A DNA stretch of 64,000 nt, from assembly GCA_964017195.1 (NCBI GenBank), contig OZ024887.1, positions 65,417,246 through 65,481,245 of the forward strand. Reading direction: 5' to 3'. Every line of letters starts with the position of its first letter. Position 1 is the first letter of the stretch. Below, piece after piece: positions 1 to 14,241 of this stretch. Made by a program: the position numbers and the translations under genes. The notes beneath the pieces are model-generated. The model had not been told where the DNA came from, did not search any database, and saw nothing but the letters and a program-made list of their open reading frames with translations. The stretch comes from Siderastrea radians (taxonomy: Eukaryota; Cnidaria; Anthozoa; Scleractinia; Rhizangiidae).

Positions 1-134
1 AATGCTTTCTTGACCTGCGAGTGTTCCTGAAACACTTATTTCAAGTGGGGGGGGGATACCCTATTATTTCAATCAACTTTTAAGACATTGTGCGCTTTGC
101 TGTTATTGACATGTAAATCTGAATAATTCTAATG

Positions 135-3100
135 TCATGGAACTGGTGGCAAATCTGCCACAGGCCTGTGCATCCTTTGACGCACTGTAGTTTGGTTTGC
201 TGGAGGAAGAAAGCAGCGGCCTGAGAAAAATAAGGAACCATCTTCGCGTCTGTTTAGCCTCAGTCTGTGAAGCCTTAGGGGGTGTCCACTAGGGTCAACA
301 TCATCAGGCACCTCGGGGCATTCATTGAATGAGGGCAGTTCATCTTCCCACTCGCGAAACCTTTCATTGGTTGTCCAGTAGCAGAAATACTCACTACCTC
401 CAACCCTCTTAGTAAATTCTCTGTAGAAAGAAATAGAAGACAGTAAAACTTATATCGTGCATTTTCAAGGTTTTGAAGATCATAAATTATTCTTTGTAGA
501 CTGAGAGGTCCAAAATAAAGGAGGAAAACAATTTATGAGAGGACAAAAAATTAACCAACCAACACCCCCCCCCCCCCACCTCCACCCCAACCCACCACTA
601 AAATGAACCTACAACCATTGTTAATTCTTACCTGACTAGTTTTCTCCAGAGAGCCTTAAAGTCTTTCAAGGTGAATATAACACCCAGGTATCGGTGCAAC
701 AGTGCAAAGAATGCTTCGACATCATCTGTTGTACCAGCCCTCGGATGCTCCTCGTAGCCAATTTCATCATTCTGTCTTCGCCTAAACTCGATACTCTCAA
801 CGTTTGTTGTAATAGCCACAACAGTCTCTCTTGAAAAGCCACACATACCTTTTATTGGCCTAACAAAATAATGTTCACAACAAAAAATTAGCACATGCCA
901 TTTTTCCTCTATATAACCCTCTCCTCCCAGTCCCTTTCTTTCAAGGACCTGTAAATAATTCTCACTCCCTTAATGAATTTCCTTACTTTTTTATTCCCAC
1001 GTTCTTTTAAAGCAGCCAGCCATAAGCAAGCCAGACAAGCCTATTTTAACATGGAAATGGAGGAATTTACAGCAAGTCCATACACAATGCAGTGTAAAAT
1101 GTGATACAAAAGTCATACATGCTGTGATATCACTAAAGCTAAATTTGAATTAAATCTAACTTCTTTGCCATTACATGTGATTTTAATCATGTTTCACTAT
1201 ACCGGTTAATATCAATGAGGGAAAGGTCTGGATTGTCCCTATGCCAAGGCATCCATTCATCCAGAATCATGTTCAGCATTGCATAGTTGCGTCTACATCT
1301 CTCCAGTTCTGTTAGGCCCCGTCCATCTGCTGCCTCATGCCAGCCGGCCACAACTTTGATGTAACGGGCTTCCATTTCATAGCCATGTTCTCGGAGAAAC
1401 TTCTCGACATGGAAAGATAGCATCCGTTCAGCATCCCCAACTGACTGTTTACGTTGACCAGTCAGTGCAGCGTGTGTCAAACCAGTGGTGGAATCCATCA
1501 TCGCATCATCAAACCCTTTTAGATCCATCCCCTCTGGTCCACCTTCAATGAAAAAGAAATAAAAAAATTAATAAAAAAATAAGAATAAGAAATAAAATGG
1601 TACAGACTACAGCAAAAAGGAAATGGAAGCTTCATCCCTCCCCCACCCCCACCCCCTATATATATTAAGCTTAATATATTTATTTAGCATACATGCCAAA
1701 TACATTCTTGTAAAATAATGCAAATTGTTCTCTGTAGTAGTTGTTATCATTTCCAGCTTCTGATTAGATAATCACGAACATAGATATTCCAGGGCTTATT
1801 TGCATACATACAGTAAACATCAAAATCTACTGCAAAAAATGCTGACCTTCTCTTGTGTGTTTCCAAATTCGCTTTAGAATATGGCAATGGTCTTCTCTTT
1901 CATGAAAGACTTCTCCAGTGACTGGATTGACTTCAGGGATATAGAGATATGTACTGAAGTGCCTTGGTGCTTAAGTTCTGCAACACGGTGTCTAAAACGG
2001 TATGTTGCAACCAGGGATTTCAACTTATCTGTTAAATTTTCTTGAGTGTCAACCTTGAACGAGTATGGTTGATAGCCTGCAGGCACCAGACTTTGTCTCA
2101 GAAATGTGATGGAGTCTTCAAGTGTCAATCCATCATTGGCCTGCAAATTTTGCAGCTGAGTAATGACAGAAAGTGGAATAGCTTCATCCCTGATTTCAGT
2201 AAGGGGTCTTCCATCTGGAGCAACTATAATTCAAAAAACAAAAGAAAGCTGTTGTGACAATGGTGTGGCAGAAATTCCATGCCTATTTTTAAAAAAAACT
2301 GAGGCAATTCCCATACCTCGATTCCATTATTGCGAGGTATCACATCTGACAATTTTTTCTCTTATATATATTTCTGCATACATATATATTTAACTGTATT
2401 ATTCTCGTTGCTGAGGGGAGAGTCATGTCTGGTCTATTGACCCACTCACCCCCCAATGAGTTGGTGTGCCTATAACTCCAAAAAAAATTCTCTTTTTTTT
2501 TCATTTTGTCTTGTTCAGACTTAATGATAATTTAATAAAGCTCCTCACATGTGTATATTCATATCTCCTTTGTTTTCAATAAATTATAAATGAGAATAAA
2601 ATTTATCATTAATTAAAATCATTACATGAATATTCGACCACTCATGTAGTGGAGTGCAAAATAGTTATATAACAAAAGACCCAATGTCTCAGTTACCTCC
2701 AGTTTGAACAAGCATTTTGAGAAGTGTATTTCTACTGAGTCTGCTCACACTATCCCGGGCATCATGAATAAGTTGCCATATGTGCAGTGGTCGAGTTTCC
2801 CCTCGTGTACGCAGCGAACTAAATTCTCCATCCGTCACTAAACCTGTGAACATAATTAAAATGTATTTACTTTCTCCTATTTTGGTAATTAAATAAATCC
2901 ACCATACTGAACTCTATTTATGGTCATTGCCCTGAAATAGAACTAAACATTGATAATAATTAATTGATATGCTATAATGTACTGAAAGAACTTTATTGCT
3001 TCACCCAAAATCTGAAAAGAAAAAATGATAGGTCACAATGCAGGGCAATGTCCTTAAAAATTAGAAATGACAAAACATTTAAGTGATAAATAGCTATTCT

Positions 3101-6100
3101 GAAAAACAGCTATTTTGAATATTTAATATGTATCAGTGTTGTAAGAAAAAAATCATTCAAATAAACTTACCAACTGGTTTTAAATCCAGTTTTGTCATTT
3201 CTGCCTTTATTCCAGCAGTAACATCTCTGATGTACTGATCCTTCAGTGAATGGTAAGGGATGAACTGCACAGGGAGGGCATAAGGTTTCTTGTTCCTTCG
3301 TTCTTCTGACACCAAAACTGCCAGGACATGGGTAGCAGCGGGTTGACGCTTTTTGATGAATAAATTCCTTAAATACTTCATTGGATCTGGCATCATGTCC
3401 CTAAGACAAGTAGTCACCTCCAGAACACGAGCATTCCCTGGCTGTAGATGAGGCAGGAGATCCTCAATCATGCCACGGAAAGCTTGAGCTTGCTGAAGAA
3501 GAATATTAAACTCCACCCTTTCCCAACACAGAGTCTTCAGAAGTTGCTGTGATGTATTGGGACTGTTAAACTTTTTGTGGAAGGCTGAATCAGCTTCATT
3601 CAGGCCATCAGCTAAGAATGCCTGGTCTTCCTGAAAGCTGTCTATTAACTTTCGTACCTTCCTTTCCAACTCGTCTCTTTGAACATCACCATCTGGAACG
3701 CTCACCTCTGCTCTTCTGGCATCGTATTCTGCACGAAGTCCCTGCAGCTTGCCATCTCCAAGGTCAGGATCGCCATCCCATTTTGCTCTGACAGACTCCT
3801 GTAACGCTACCTTCAAATCACAGGCGTCAACCTTTAGCCAAAAGCGGCCATTGGGGTGTGCTTTTTTTAACTCTTTAAGAGCATCAACCTAAAAGTTTAA
3901 ATAAAGCAATTTTCTGATAATTATATTTTCATATATATATATATATATATATACTTAAAAGGGGGTAGGGGAGTCTATATTTAACAATAATTATACTACA
4001 AGCCCGAATTTTCTATGAGCGAATAGAAAACAAGGGTAAGTGGACAAGTCTAATTGTTTTAGTAGAAACTCTTAAAGGATTACAGTCCAAAAACCTACAA
4101 TTTTAATTACTTAAGCCAATGTATAGATAACAGTGCGAGAACCAATCAGATTTTCAGATTTTTAATATAACACGGCTGCGTTCCTACTAAAGTACTGTTA
4201 TTTTATTCAAAATAATCAATCCGTGCATATTGAAAATTCAGATGTTACAACAAATTTCACTCAGAGTCAAAAACACTAACATTAAAAATCAAAATAGCGA
4301 ATGATAAAAAAGTTATTGTTCTCAGTACATACAAATGCATTCTTAATACATACTTCCTTTGTCAGTTTTCAGTTTAAAACTAATGCTAACTCTAGTGATG
4401 TATACCTGAACTACTGGATCACATGTGAATGGTGAAGCTGCAGTTTTCTTCTGAACAGTTCTCAGACTTGGTGCTGCCACATTGACTCGTGCCTAGCGAT
4501 TTTTAGAAAATTATTAATAGAGTTTCATGAAAATATTCATTTTTAATGTTAAACCAAAACCTCATTCATAAATGTACAGTTGCCATGGATTTGTTGTAGT
4601 GTTAATTAAAAAAACTTACAGTAAGGGGATCCTTTTGAAGATTTGTTGGTAGGCCACTCCACATGGGTCCGCGAAAAAGACGACTGAACCTGGTTGGAAA
4701 CTCGGCAGTCATTGTTTCGTACCATGTCTGGTAGTCATCTGGCACTGATATCTGAAATAAAAATCAAATTAAATTTCTTGTTCAAAATAAAAGGGATCAA
4801 AAGTCTTTGGAAGACCAATTTATGGTGATTAAAGGCCTCATAAGGCACATATTTTAAGGTATTAATTTATCTCTGGTTTTAATTTTTTTCATTAATCCAG
4901 TTTGATTTTTTATTTTCCATTGTCTCATGTTTATTATCTTAATCTGAAATAAAGGGAAATAAAAATCAAACTGGTTTTAAAAAAATTAACCGAAGATAAA
5001 TTTAAACCACAACACATGCAATATTAATATTACTAGTTTTTACTGTGAAATTTCTGCAGGCTTTTGTATTGATTAAATGACAACAGGAAAAAGTATGCTT
5101 CGCTTTAATTATTAGTGTAAAGAAAAATAAAAGAACATGGGAAATAAGTGTCCTCCAGATACCATGGAATTGAGATATAATTATTACAGCAAAACTCACC
5201 CCCATAATATTGGCAGCTGCGAAGAACTCAATCTGGTATTCTACAAGACCAAATGGCATGCGATCAAGTGGAAACAGCCACTGTTGTGTTCCGGGCTGGT
5301 TTTTTCCAATACACATTGCAAACTTGTAAATCAGGTTTCCTTTCTTTTTTTCTTGAAGTCTTTTCATTCCTTCTACAGCTAATGACGCAAAATCTGCAGG
5401 ATTTGAGTCAATCCCCTTTCTTTTTGCGAGCTCAAGAAATGCCAGGTCAGCAAGTTCCTTCAACTGTTGCCATTCTAGAGATGTAATCTTGGTAATATCA
5501 TAGCTGGATGTTGTTTCTGCGTGATCAGTTTCACTCATCGAAGCTGCCATGTTGGGAAGGGCTGGAGTCTGGGTGACTTTGTCTACAAGTCTACGTGGAG
5601 ATTTAACAGTCTCTGCACTACTCATGGAAGCCTCCATTTCCTCCAGACAGTTGCTCAATGTCAAGTTATAATGCTCTTCTGCAGCAGCTAACTTAGGGAA
5701 GTTGACCTTGAGGATGGTGAAAACTCTTGTACGGATCCGTGAATCTAAAACAATAAACAGCTATTAACCATCTAAAATAATAAACAGCTACTAACCATGA
5801 TGTCAACAAAACAAAAGGTAATGTTTATGACCCAGAATCAATCAATGTACAAAAAAAAGGTACAGATGGAGCACTGGGATGTACTTTTATCGAAAGAAAA
5901 TAAAGAAATAATTAAAAACAAACTCAAAACATATCTGATGGGTAGACAATACTCACTTGTCAAAAGCACACTTGAGCATGTACTTGCTTGAATGTGGAGA
6001 GTACAGTCCCTCCAGAATTTATGGCTGGCCCTGAAGGCTGGCCATTGTGTGCTTTCGGCTATACCGTACTGGGGGTCCATTTTAGCCAGCCCCATAAACT

Positions 6101-7018
6101 CGACTATTGCTCTTTCCTCTTCAAAGGACCATTTGTGCAAGCGCACAGGTGATTTCACAGAAGAAATTGGCGACTTGTGTAAACCGCAACTTATCACCTG
6201 GTATAAATAAATAGCAAATAGATTATGACAACAATAGACTGTTACATTTTACAAGGTAATATCATTGGTTTGACTCTCTGGGTTTGACATTTATATTAAC
6301 AAAATGATGTGCACCATTAAACATGAATTGTTGTTTAACAGAACAGTACTATTTCTATAAAATTATTGGAAGAGAGATTAATTAATATGTTCTTAAATTG
6401 AGTTTTCAAAATTAAAGTTGAAATAGTACCATAAAATTACTAAAAATTAGGAAGAGCCATCTTGAAATAAGAAAACTTCTTTATGTGAAATGAGAACTTC
6501 TAAAAAACTTCCAAATTCAAAAAAATAGTTTAAGAGTGATTGGTGTGCCAGCTGAAGGAAATAAAATATAATACCAGTACAGTGAAAACTGCATTCATGT
6601 CTATCAAATAATTTTCACAAGTAGACATTCAATTAAACACAAAATGAAAACAGACTATGCACCTGTAAATTGTAAAGTAAACAGTCATAAATTGTACCAG
6701 TATAAACACGATCGAGCAATATAAACCAGGATAACCATATTTTTGCAGCAGCTCTGATTTTGCAGACACAACTTTTATTATTTAAAAGCTTACCCTGTGT
6801 CTCGGGCTTCGAACACTGGAAGGGGATGAAAGTAAATCGGCTGATGGACCGTTTGCTGGATTCTGCACATTTTCGTTAGTGAAATCCAATGGCTTTCGAA
6901 TTCGGGATCCAGTTCTGCAATCAGACCTCTCTCTCGTCTTCTTCTTTGCTGGCTTGTTCGGCGTTGAGCCAGTAGAGATGCGACTCCTTTTTCCAGAACA
7001 ATTTGTCGATGGATCCAT
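135..7018 (-). CDS. 11-exon uncharacterised nuclear-type protein with N-terminal SANT/Myb-like segment; one frame break
   Basis: Exons on the minus strand, chosen from GT/AG borders and matching phases: 6794-7018, 5957-6197, 5200-5744, 4620-4751, 4406-4492, 3171-3888, 2697-2843, 1847-2223, 1203-1542, 632-859, 135-420. The start is the ATG opening MDPSTNCSGKRSR, followed by a basic Lys/Arg stretch (PAKKKTRERS) that could be a nuclear signal. Exon 2 has aromatic spacing of a SANT/Myb-like DNA-binding fold (KWSFEEERAIVEF, then W and FW). Exon 6 contains LKVDACDLKVALQES followed by KWDGDPDLGDG. Late exons hold PEVNPVTGEVFHERED, GFSRETVVAITTN and HPRAGTTDDVEAFF, blocks I associate with a repeated, unnamed cnidarian family, possibly of transposon origin. 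Summed exons are 3,326 nt, one short of a multiple of three. The break is in exon 8 between about 1940 and 1975, where the upstream frame must switch to reach PEVNPVTG. Real mutation or assembly error cannot be told apart here. Function unknown. Confidence 0.72.
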
Positions 7019-9605
7019 AACACTGTAAAAGTCAGGAATTCAAAATAAATGAATTCATTGCATAATTTGGGACACATACTTGTATTTACTTCCATTTAGC
7101 CGCGAAAAAGGTTAGCAATCACAAAAAAACCGCTTCGAATAGCATAAAATAAAATAAGAACAGTATCCCGCGCGTTTTTACAACGGTTTATAAAGTCGAA
7201 ATCCAACTTGACTCGTAAGCACATGTACACGTGTCAGCGAAGAAAAATAACGAAACGTGTGAAAATTTAGTAAACTTTCAACCCCCGAAACTTGTGCAAA
7301 AAGCGGGTTCTACTGGGTTCTTCTCCGTCAAAGCATAAAGCTGGGTCTAAATAACTTAAATATTATTGATATTCAACATAGAATCGATTTCTAATCTGCA
7401 TAAATAAGAATATTCATGACCTTGTTGCGGGTCAATGACCACATTGTCAAAACAATGACATTTTCAATAGCAAAATAGAGTGCGTTACATCCACGTTCTG
7501 GGCTATCCGATGAATGCAATGGAATACGGGGAGATTAAAAAATGACCATCTAAAATTTTCTTACCTTTACCGAAGCAAATAATGTAGATTTATCCGAAAG
7601 AAAAACGGACCATTCCTCGGTGCGAAGCGGCCATTTTCGATCTCATGCTGTGAATGGTCGGTGAAGTGTGACGTGGGATACTATTCGGACTTCCTCTGGG
7701 ACGGCCCCTAACTGACTGTTCAAAGGCTAAAATGAAGGGCGTCTTCAAGTCTTGTTGGGTGTTTGGCTTCCACCTAAAATACTGGAGACTTCGCTAGGAA
7801 AAAACCCCCCACCGGTATGGAAATACAAGAACTTTGAAATGGACAATTAGCAAAGTCCCATATTAGCCCGGGGACCCTTGCCACCACGTGGAAGCCCATT
7901 GTTACAAATTGTCCATTTCATTGCAAACAGAGTCAGTATACAAAGGACACATGAGTACAAGTCAATACTGTAACCAGCTGAATTTCTACCTACAGTGAAT
8001 GTAGTCTTTATATTTCTTTAATATTTAATTAAAACAACAGTGGGATCCAAAAAGTTAGAAAGGTTTTTTGCGACGGTTACAGGAACGGACCAAGTTTAGC
8101 AGACAACCTAATTTGCATAATGCGAGTCACGCAATTCTCCGGAAGCATCCAAAGATCAGGACTCGGTAACTCGCTTATTTTATCAATTTGAACAGTTCGA
8201 AACTTCTATTCGTGCGTGCTTTTCTGTATTTATGACTTGAGATGGAGAAATCTTAAAATCTAGAACCTATTTATTTCACACAATCTGAATTTGCTCAACA
8301 ACCGAATTTGCATAATGCATGCGGTCATATTCGCAAAAACTACTAAAAGGTTGGAAGTCACTGTAATAAAGAAAGATTAAAAGCGCAAGGTATTTTTATA
8401 TTTCTGTGCTCTCTGACATCTCATTAACAGGTTTTAATAGGAATTTAGAGCGATTCACTCTGGACTCGTGAAATAAATGCCGGGCAAGACAGGATACTTT
8501 TGCGAGTTTTCAGAAAGCGCTCAGACGGGAGTTAATTAATTATCACGAGCTTCCAGTTTAAAACAAATGAAATTTAACATGCGCTTTACACCCTTGAAGG
8601 ACCTCCTCACTTGAAAATAATAAACCTTTTTTCCTGCCTGTTTTGATTTTTAAGCAGTAAGGTCGCCAACTTATGCAATTTTCGTGTCTGGCCTGGCGTT
8701 AATTTACGCCTTTTGCCGCCCTCACTGTTGTGGGCTCTAAAAAAAACGTTTTAACGTATTTCCCAAAACGAAACCCGTTTCAATAACTTGCGACCCAAGA
8801 TGGTTTACAGGGCAAAGTTTGAGGGAAAACTTTTTTCTGACCCGAAATGCAGTGGACCGCTCTTACAGACATTACCACTTAAGAGCCCATCCCTGTGTCA
8901 ACGTATGTTGGCCTGGTTGGGTTTCATTGGGTTTTTTAACGATGAGTTCGCTTTAAGACCAGTTCCTGCAGCCTGCGTGCGTAGCCCTGTTTCGCTTTAT
9001 TATACAGTGATTTCCCATCAGGTCGTATCTTGTGATCTCCGGTTTCAATATGTTCAGTACTGTTGCCTCAGTGAGGAAGATCGGAAGTACGTTTTCACAT
9101 ATCCATCCACTGGGCACGAGAACAATGAGGCGACCTCAGTGGAATTCCTCTTCTAAAGTTGTGCCTATTATGGTGGTCACTGTCCTCTCCATGTTATTAT
9201 TCATTCTCGTCGTCAGGATCGGCTTCTTTGTGATTTTTCTTTTGTTTTGAGAAAGGCACAAAAGCTCTGCGGTCTTCTTACCTTATTCTTACCTGATCAA
9301 AGCACAATTTTAAATCATAAGTGAGAGTAAGCATGCTTCCCTAGTAGTCTGCTAACTAGGCTTGCTTGTATACGTACAATAGTCAACTTAAATAGATAAC
9401 TCCACTTAAAAAGGACATTAGGATAGGAGTTTTGAAGGGCCTGGTAAAGTTATTGCACATGTAGTATCCCTTATAAGTTTTATTTTCAAAGTGGCAGAAG
9501 AACTTTGTGTTGCATACAAGCAGTGTTATTAAAAACATTTCCACCTTAACATTTTGGAGGAAGTCTAAGATCTGTATACAAATTTGCATTCCTTGACACA
9601 ATCAC
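7019..9605. other. Upstream region of the minus-strand gene; no gene recognised
   Basis: This holds the presumed promoter side of the minus-strand gene. The only longer open frame (8788-9156, plus) has no motif I recognise and no splice or codon signature that stands out. AT-rich non-coding sequence otherwise. Confidence 0.4.
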
Positions 9606-10055
9606 TACGGGTTCCTACTCCCGGGGGGATAGCGGTACTCAATAACGTTTTAGACGGAGAGGCTCTGCACGGAGGTTAAAACACTTACCCTTTAATATAC
9701 TCCTTTTCACCAAAATGGTACTCCTTTCATATACCTAGAAAATTGCACCCCTTTCTTATTCCTCAAGGATAAGCCAAAACTATATATAAATTACCTACAA
9801 TTGCCACGTTTTTCTCGGACTTTCAGTCGTTCTGATTAGTTGCTCAAAGAGTGCAAGCTTTTATGTGTCATTTATGCTAAAATTTGACACCCTTTTAGCC
9901 ACCATTTCTTCCATTTTGCAACCGATTTTGTGAACCTTTCATATACTAAAATGGCAATTTTTCCCTACCCTTAGCTTTAATATACTGCGAGCTTTCCGGC
10001 CGGGACTCCCCGTGTAGCCCATTATAGGGAGTACTCCCTCCCCCCCCGGCCCTAG
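9606..10055. repeat. Probable short dispersed repeat with G/C-run ends
   Basis: The segment opens near a GGGTTCCTACTCCCGGGGGG end and closes with a roughly complementary CCCTCCCCCCCCGGCCCTAG end. The interior has repeated short phrases (CTTTCATATAC twice, TTTAATATACT twice). This suggests a small non-autonomous element, but I see no clear target duplication. Confidence 0.35.
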
Positions 10056-10301
10056 TTCGAAGTTAAAGAGCCGAAGATAAAGTTCCGGTTAGTGGTACAC
10101 CAAACAATCGTAAACATTCAATCTTTCAATTCTCATGTGCGAGTAAGAAGAATGTTATGAAATAATGTGCAGTGACAGCTAAATACTTTGAACTTGCTTT
10201 AAAATTTGAAAGAACAAGCCAGTTGACCTTAAATAGTATTTCTGAGCAGCGAGACAAAAATGGATACCGGAAAGACCCGAGGTACTCATGTCACAAAATC
10301 C

Positions 10302-10412
10302 AACATGGCGGCGGTGAAGTATCGAGTGATGTTTGCTTCTCTGGGAGCTGTTTGCAGTGTTTGGTGGCAGAAGAAGACAACTCCTGAACTTACTGTAAAC
10401 AGTCAAATAAGA
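10302..10412 (+). other. Weak candidate 5' coding exon
   Basis: An ATG in a good context (AACATGGCGGCGG) opens about 37 codons beginning MAAVKYRVMFASLGAVCSVW, then the sequence runs into a poly-T tract at the edge of the dispersed repeat. It could be a first exon or chance. No partner exon found. Confidence 0.15.
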
Positions 10413-10416
10413 AAAA

Positions 10417-11740
10417 AAACCTTTTTTTTTTCACTACGCCATAGTCTCTCCCGGCGACCACCCGCTGTCCAAGAAGCCTGAGAACTCTGAATACGAGATT
10501 GGTTTGTTGGTGGATTATGATGATTGAAGCAGGCAAGACCCTTTGCTGTGTTTTTTGAAAGCTTCCATCACGCTTGACCGCTCAGTCATTCCAGGAGACG
10601 TAATTTTTCAAGTTTCACCCTTAGGTGACTAACGATCACGTGATAGATTTAGCCCCCCCCCCCCCCCCAAACCATTACCCCCCTTTCCACTCTAAAATTT
10701 GCTTCGCGGTCCCAATTTTCATAAGTTAGCTACGATAGTAGGTTAAATTTGAATGAAAATACTGCAAGTTAATCATGAAACAACTACAAGGAGAAAGCTG
10801 TTCAAATGTCAAATCTCTATTTGACAAGAAATTTTTGTGACCCTCGTTTGACGCGACATGTAAATTTTACGCACTAATAGGTTTTTGGTTAACAGAAGAA
10901 AGAAGAAAAGCCGCGCTCTAGAATAAACTGTGTAAGTCTGTCAGGCTTTATTTAGAGAAAAATATGCTATTTGTCTTTGTATAAATCGCACACACCCACA
11001 TTCTTTGAGACAATTCAGAAAACCAACACGAGAGGAACAGAACTCTAACAAGGATTGTTCGATTGGACAGTCTACTTTCGGCATTCGATTAGACGGCCTA
11101 CATCTCATACACGTCATTTCCCAGTCAGTGTGGCAGGGGTAAATGACAAGACTTGCTACGCTGGCTAATCATTTCCTCCGATTCAATCAGTTTTGTCTAA
11201 TCGCATTGTTGCAATTTTTCTGAAAACTTCATTTATTGTTTGGATGTGGTATTGGTTATATGGCGTTTTTTGCCTTGTTTTGTTTTATTTTCATTCGTTT
11301 TAACCAAATTGACGATGTTAAGGGTAATTTGTCGGTTGGACAGCTTTACGGATGGTTTCTCTAGGATAGCCAACGATTTCTTGATAGCTGATCATCGTAG
11401 CGATGACGAATCATATGGATAAGTGACTGAAGCGATCCAGCCACCGAGCGATCGAGTAGAGTGCAAACGTTTATATAGCCTGGGTAATTCAATATGATCG
11501 GTTAATCGTTACTATAGTAACAGAACCAGACTATGATTCGAAGCACAGTGACCCGAAACTATTGTTTTCATCCATTCAATTACCTGTAGATAATGGTTCG
11601 ACTCTAACATCTGAACACGTGTGTCCCACCTTTTCTTGTCATACTGTGAGAAAATTAGCTCTGACTAAAACAACAATACACCGATTTCATAATACTGACA
11701 AAATTGCTTGCAATAAACAGGACGAAAATGAATTTATTTT
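10417..11740. repeat. Dispersed segment, copy A (1.3 kb; second copy at 18074-21980)
   Basis: From the run before CACTACGCCATAGTCTCTCC to about 11740, this matches 18074-21980 with scattered substitutions and small indels. Shared landmarks include CGATCACGTGATAGATTTAG, GACTTGCTACGCTGGCTAATC versus its B counterpart, and GATGACGAATCATATGGATAAG. Copy A has none of the insertions seen in copy B, so it serves as an empty-site reference. The two copies are direct repeats flanking FReD gene 1. Confidence 0.8.
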
Positions 11741-14241
11741 CGCTGCGTTGAGTTCCAAACCATTTTTTACACGCTTGGGACTGTTATTGATACCAGCAGT
11801 GGGAGCTACTACGTAATGATATGAGGCAAGGTGATCTTATATCAGTACTTCGCCCTTTGTTCTTCAGTTCCTCCTATAATTACAGGATTACGAGGAATAT
11901 GTATAACTTAATTGGCAACCAAGATTTCTACCTTCCTGAGTTTTTTCCGCTAGCAAAAATAGTAGCAGTAAGCCTATCTTTCTTCGCTAAGAAACGTGCT
12001 TGTTTTCTGAAAGTTTTCCTAGACCGATTTTCAGTGACACTGAACAGTTCAGCCTTAGAAGACAAATGATCCGTTTTTAAGGGCGTGGATGGCTTCCCAG
12101 GTACATTAATACCCTCAACACCACTCTCTACATAATCTATATACGTGTCCACTGCTACAGTCTATAGGTACCGCCCTCACTCATGCCACATCCAGCTTAA
12201 ACGTCATGCATACGTCAATGAAACAGTCTTTCAAGCTGGAACAAGCAAGAAATCTTCAGGACCTAATAGACTGCGGCGTCTGACGAATATGCTAACATGT
12301 TATATATTCTTTCCTTTTCGAGTGACTCTCAGGCAATCAGAAGGTTGTACTTTCCAGCGGCGTGGCAATTTTAGCACGAAGAAGTTTCGATGGCCTTTGT
12401 AGAATTTGTATTCTATCTTGTCGTTGCTTTGATACGACGCTGGGCAGTTAACAGCTGCAATAAAGGTTTGTGAAACGACATAAAATAATGTGAATTTCAA
12501 TGCAGAATGGAAGAACTGGCGTGTATAGGACTATCTTGCGGAAATGTCAGACTTCAGTATATATCTGGCTGGATTTTTTTGAACAAGGTTACTGCGCTTA
12601 TCTACAAAGTAGCCATTGTAAAAACTAAGAGTGCAACTACTGCTTTTTCTTCCTTTTCTCCTCCTCCTCCTCCTTCCCTTTCTTTTTTTCTTTACCCTTT
12701 GTTTCAGCTTCCAAGTGATTTTCAGGCTTTTGGAACTGAAAAAACTCATGTTTTGGGTTTTTTTGCTCATTTTGTCATGACGTTTGTTTTCAAACAGCTA
12801 GATGTAGATGCGGGTAAAGCTATCCCTTACTTTGCCTCAGGAAGGTCGAATTTGTGTAAACTCTTCCTGTGTGACACTTCCAAGCATCAGCAACAACCAT
12901 CAAAATAACAGCAGCCTCATATTTTAATTATTTTCTGTGAAGTAAAACGACGCACGAACCAAAAAAATCTGCAAAATCGCCTATGAAACACTGGCCACTA
13001 ATCAATGCCTTTCTTAGTCTACGATATATTATTGTACAATAGTGTTATCTCCATATTTTAAATCTTATTTTCATCTCAGCGTGCAGGCCACTTACATTGT
13101 CCAACGCTCAGGAACGTGCTCTTAGCGTACCCTGCTAGCTCATTAATGTTTGTTCCTCTTACTCTGGAAGAGAAACCCTTAACATTCTCCTCTACAACTT
13201 TATGTAGTTCGTAGTTCGGTTTTAAAAACGCACAAAGTGCGTCCTTTTACGACGAACAGCAAGAGAATCACACGGAAATGGCCTCTGGACCTGTCCTCTA
13301 CAGCAAATGAGGTTAGAGCATTTCGAACTGTTTTTCTATTCGACGTTTTCGATCTCATATGGGTCGAAACATATTAAAATATGTGCGTGACTCGCGAATG
13401 GAATGTTGCCAGGAAGGGTCAAATAACCTGCATTTTAACGAACTTTGAAAAGCTCTCGCGTCGCTCTTAATCATTTGCCCAAAGAAATTTTTGCAGCAAT
13501 CCTGAGAACATCTTTTCTTAATTCAACAGCCAGAAGCTGAATCGATTTGAAGGTTTAGCACATGGTGAAAAATAATTCAATTCACGAAGTACTTTTCCTG
13601 ATGAGAAATGTTTACTTTCAAAATTAAATTATTTGAGACACAAAGAACAACGCAGTTTTTACCAAAAATCATTTTTGAAGCTCTTGAGAGATTGCAAAAG
13701 TTGATTTGAGAGTTTTAAAGACGACAGAGGGATTTGTTTTTGCACGCGAAGACCTCAAACTGATGTAATAATTTACTGCTTCAAATGGCGATTTTAACGG
13801 AATTTTGTTATTTGCATTTTTCTCTGAAATAAAAGGATATTTTGCCAAAAAAAAGTATCCAGTGATTTTAGTGATACCCTAACCTATCTAACATTAAAAT
13901 ATGAAAGAAATCGAATTTTCCACCCTTGCCACGAAAATTTGGTTTTGTCTGATTTTTACAGACAGGCGCTCTTAATGTCTGATCGACTTGACGTTGATGT
14001 CCTACATCAGCACCACCCTCCAGTAGATTTTCGGCTCCGGCTTGTCATGTCAAGAAATCATCTCCGAGCTAGGTTTTAAATTCTGTTCAGTTATGCCCCA
14101 TCCGATCTGAGGCTATATTATTTTTTGGTGTGCAAGCTGCTTATTTAAATGGTGCTTAATATTATGCTTTTAAGGCCCCTCACGGCCTTACTTTGTACAA
14201 AACTCAACAGCATGCAGCTGGTGATACGCCGTGATGCTCTT
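11741..14241. other. Intergenic, no gene recognised
   Basis: Open frames here (for example 11821-12069 and 12507-12908, plus) are short, low in complexity or poly-pyrimidine driven and show no motif. No repeat boundary was found. It forms the 3' flank of FReD gene 1. Confidence 0.4.

Noticed and set aside
8788..9156. 122-codon plus-strand ORF
   Set aside because: No recognisable motif, no flanking splice evidence; kept only as a note in the intergenic entry.
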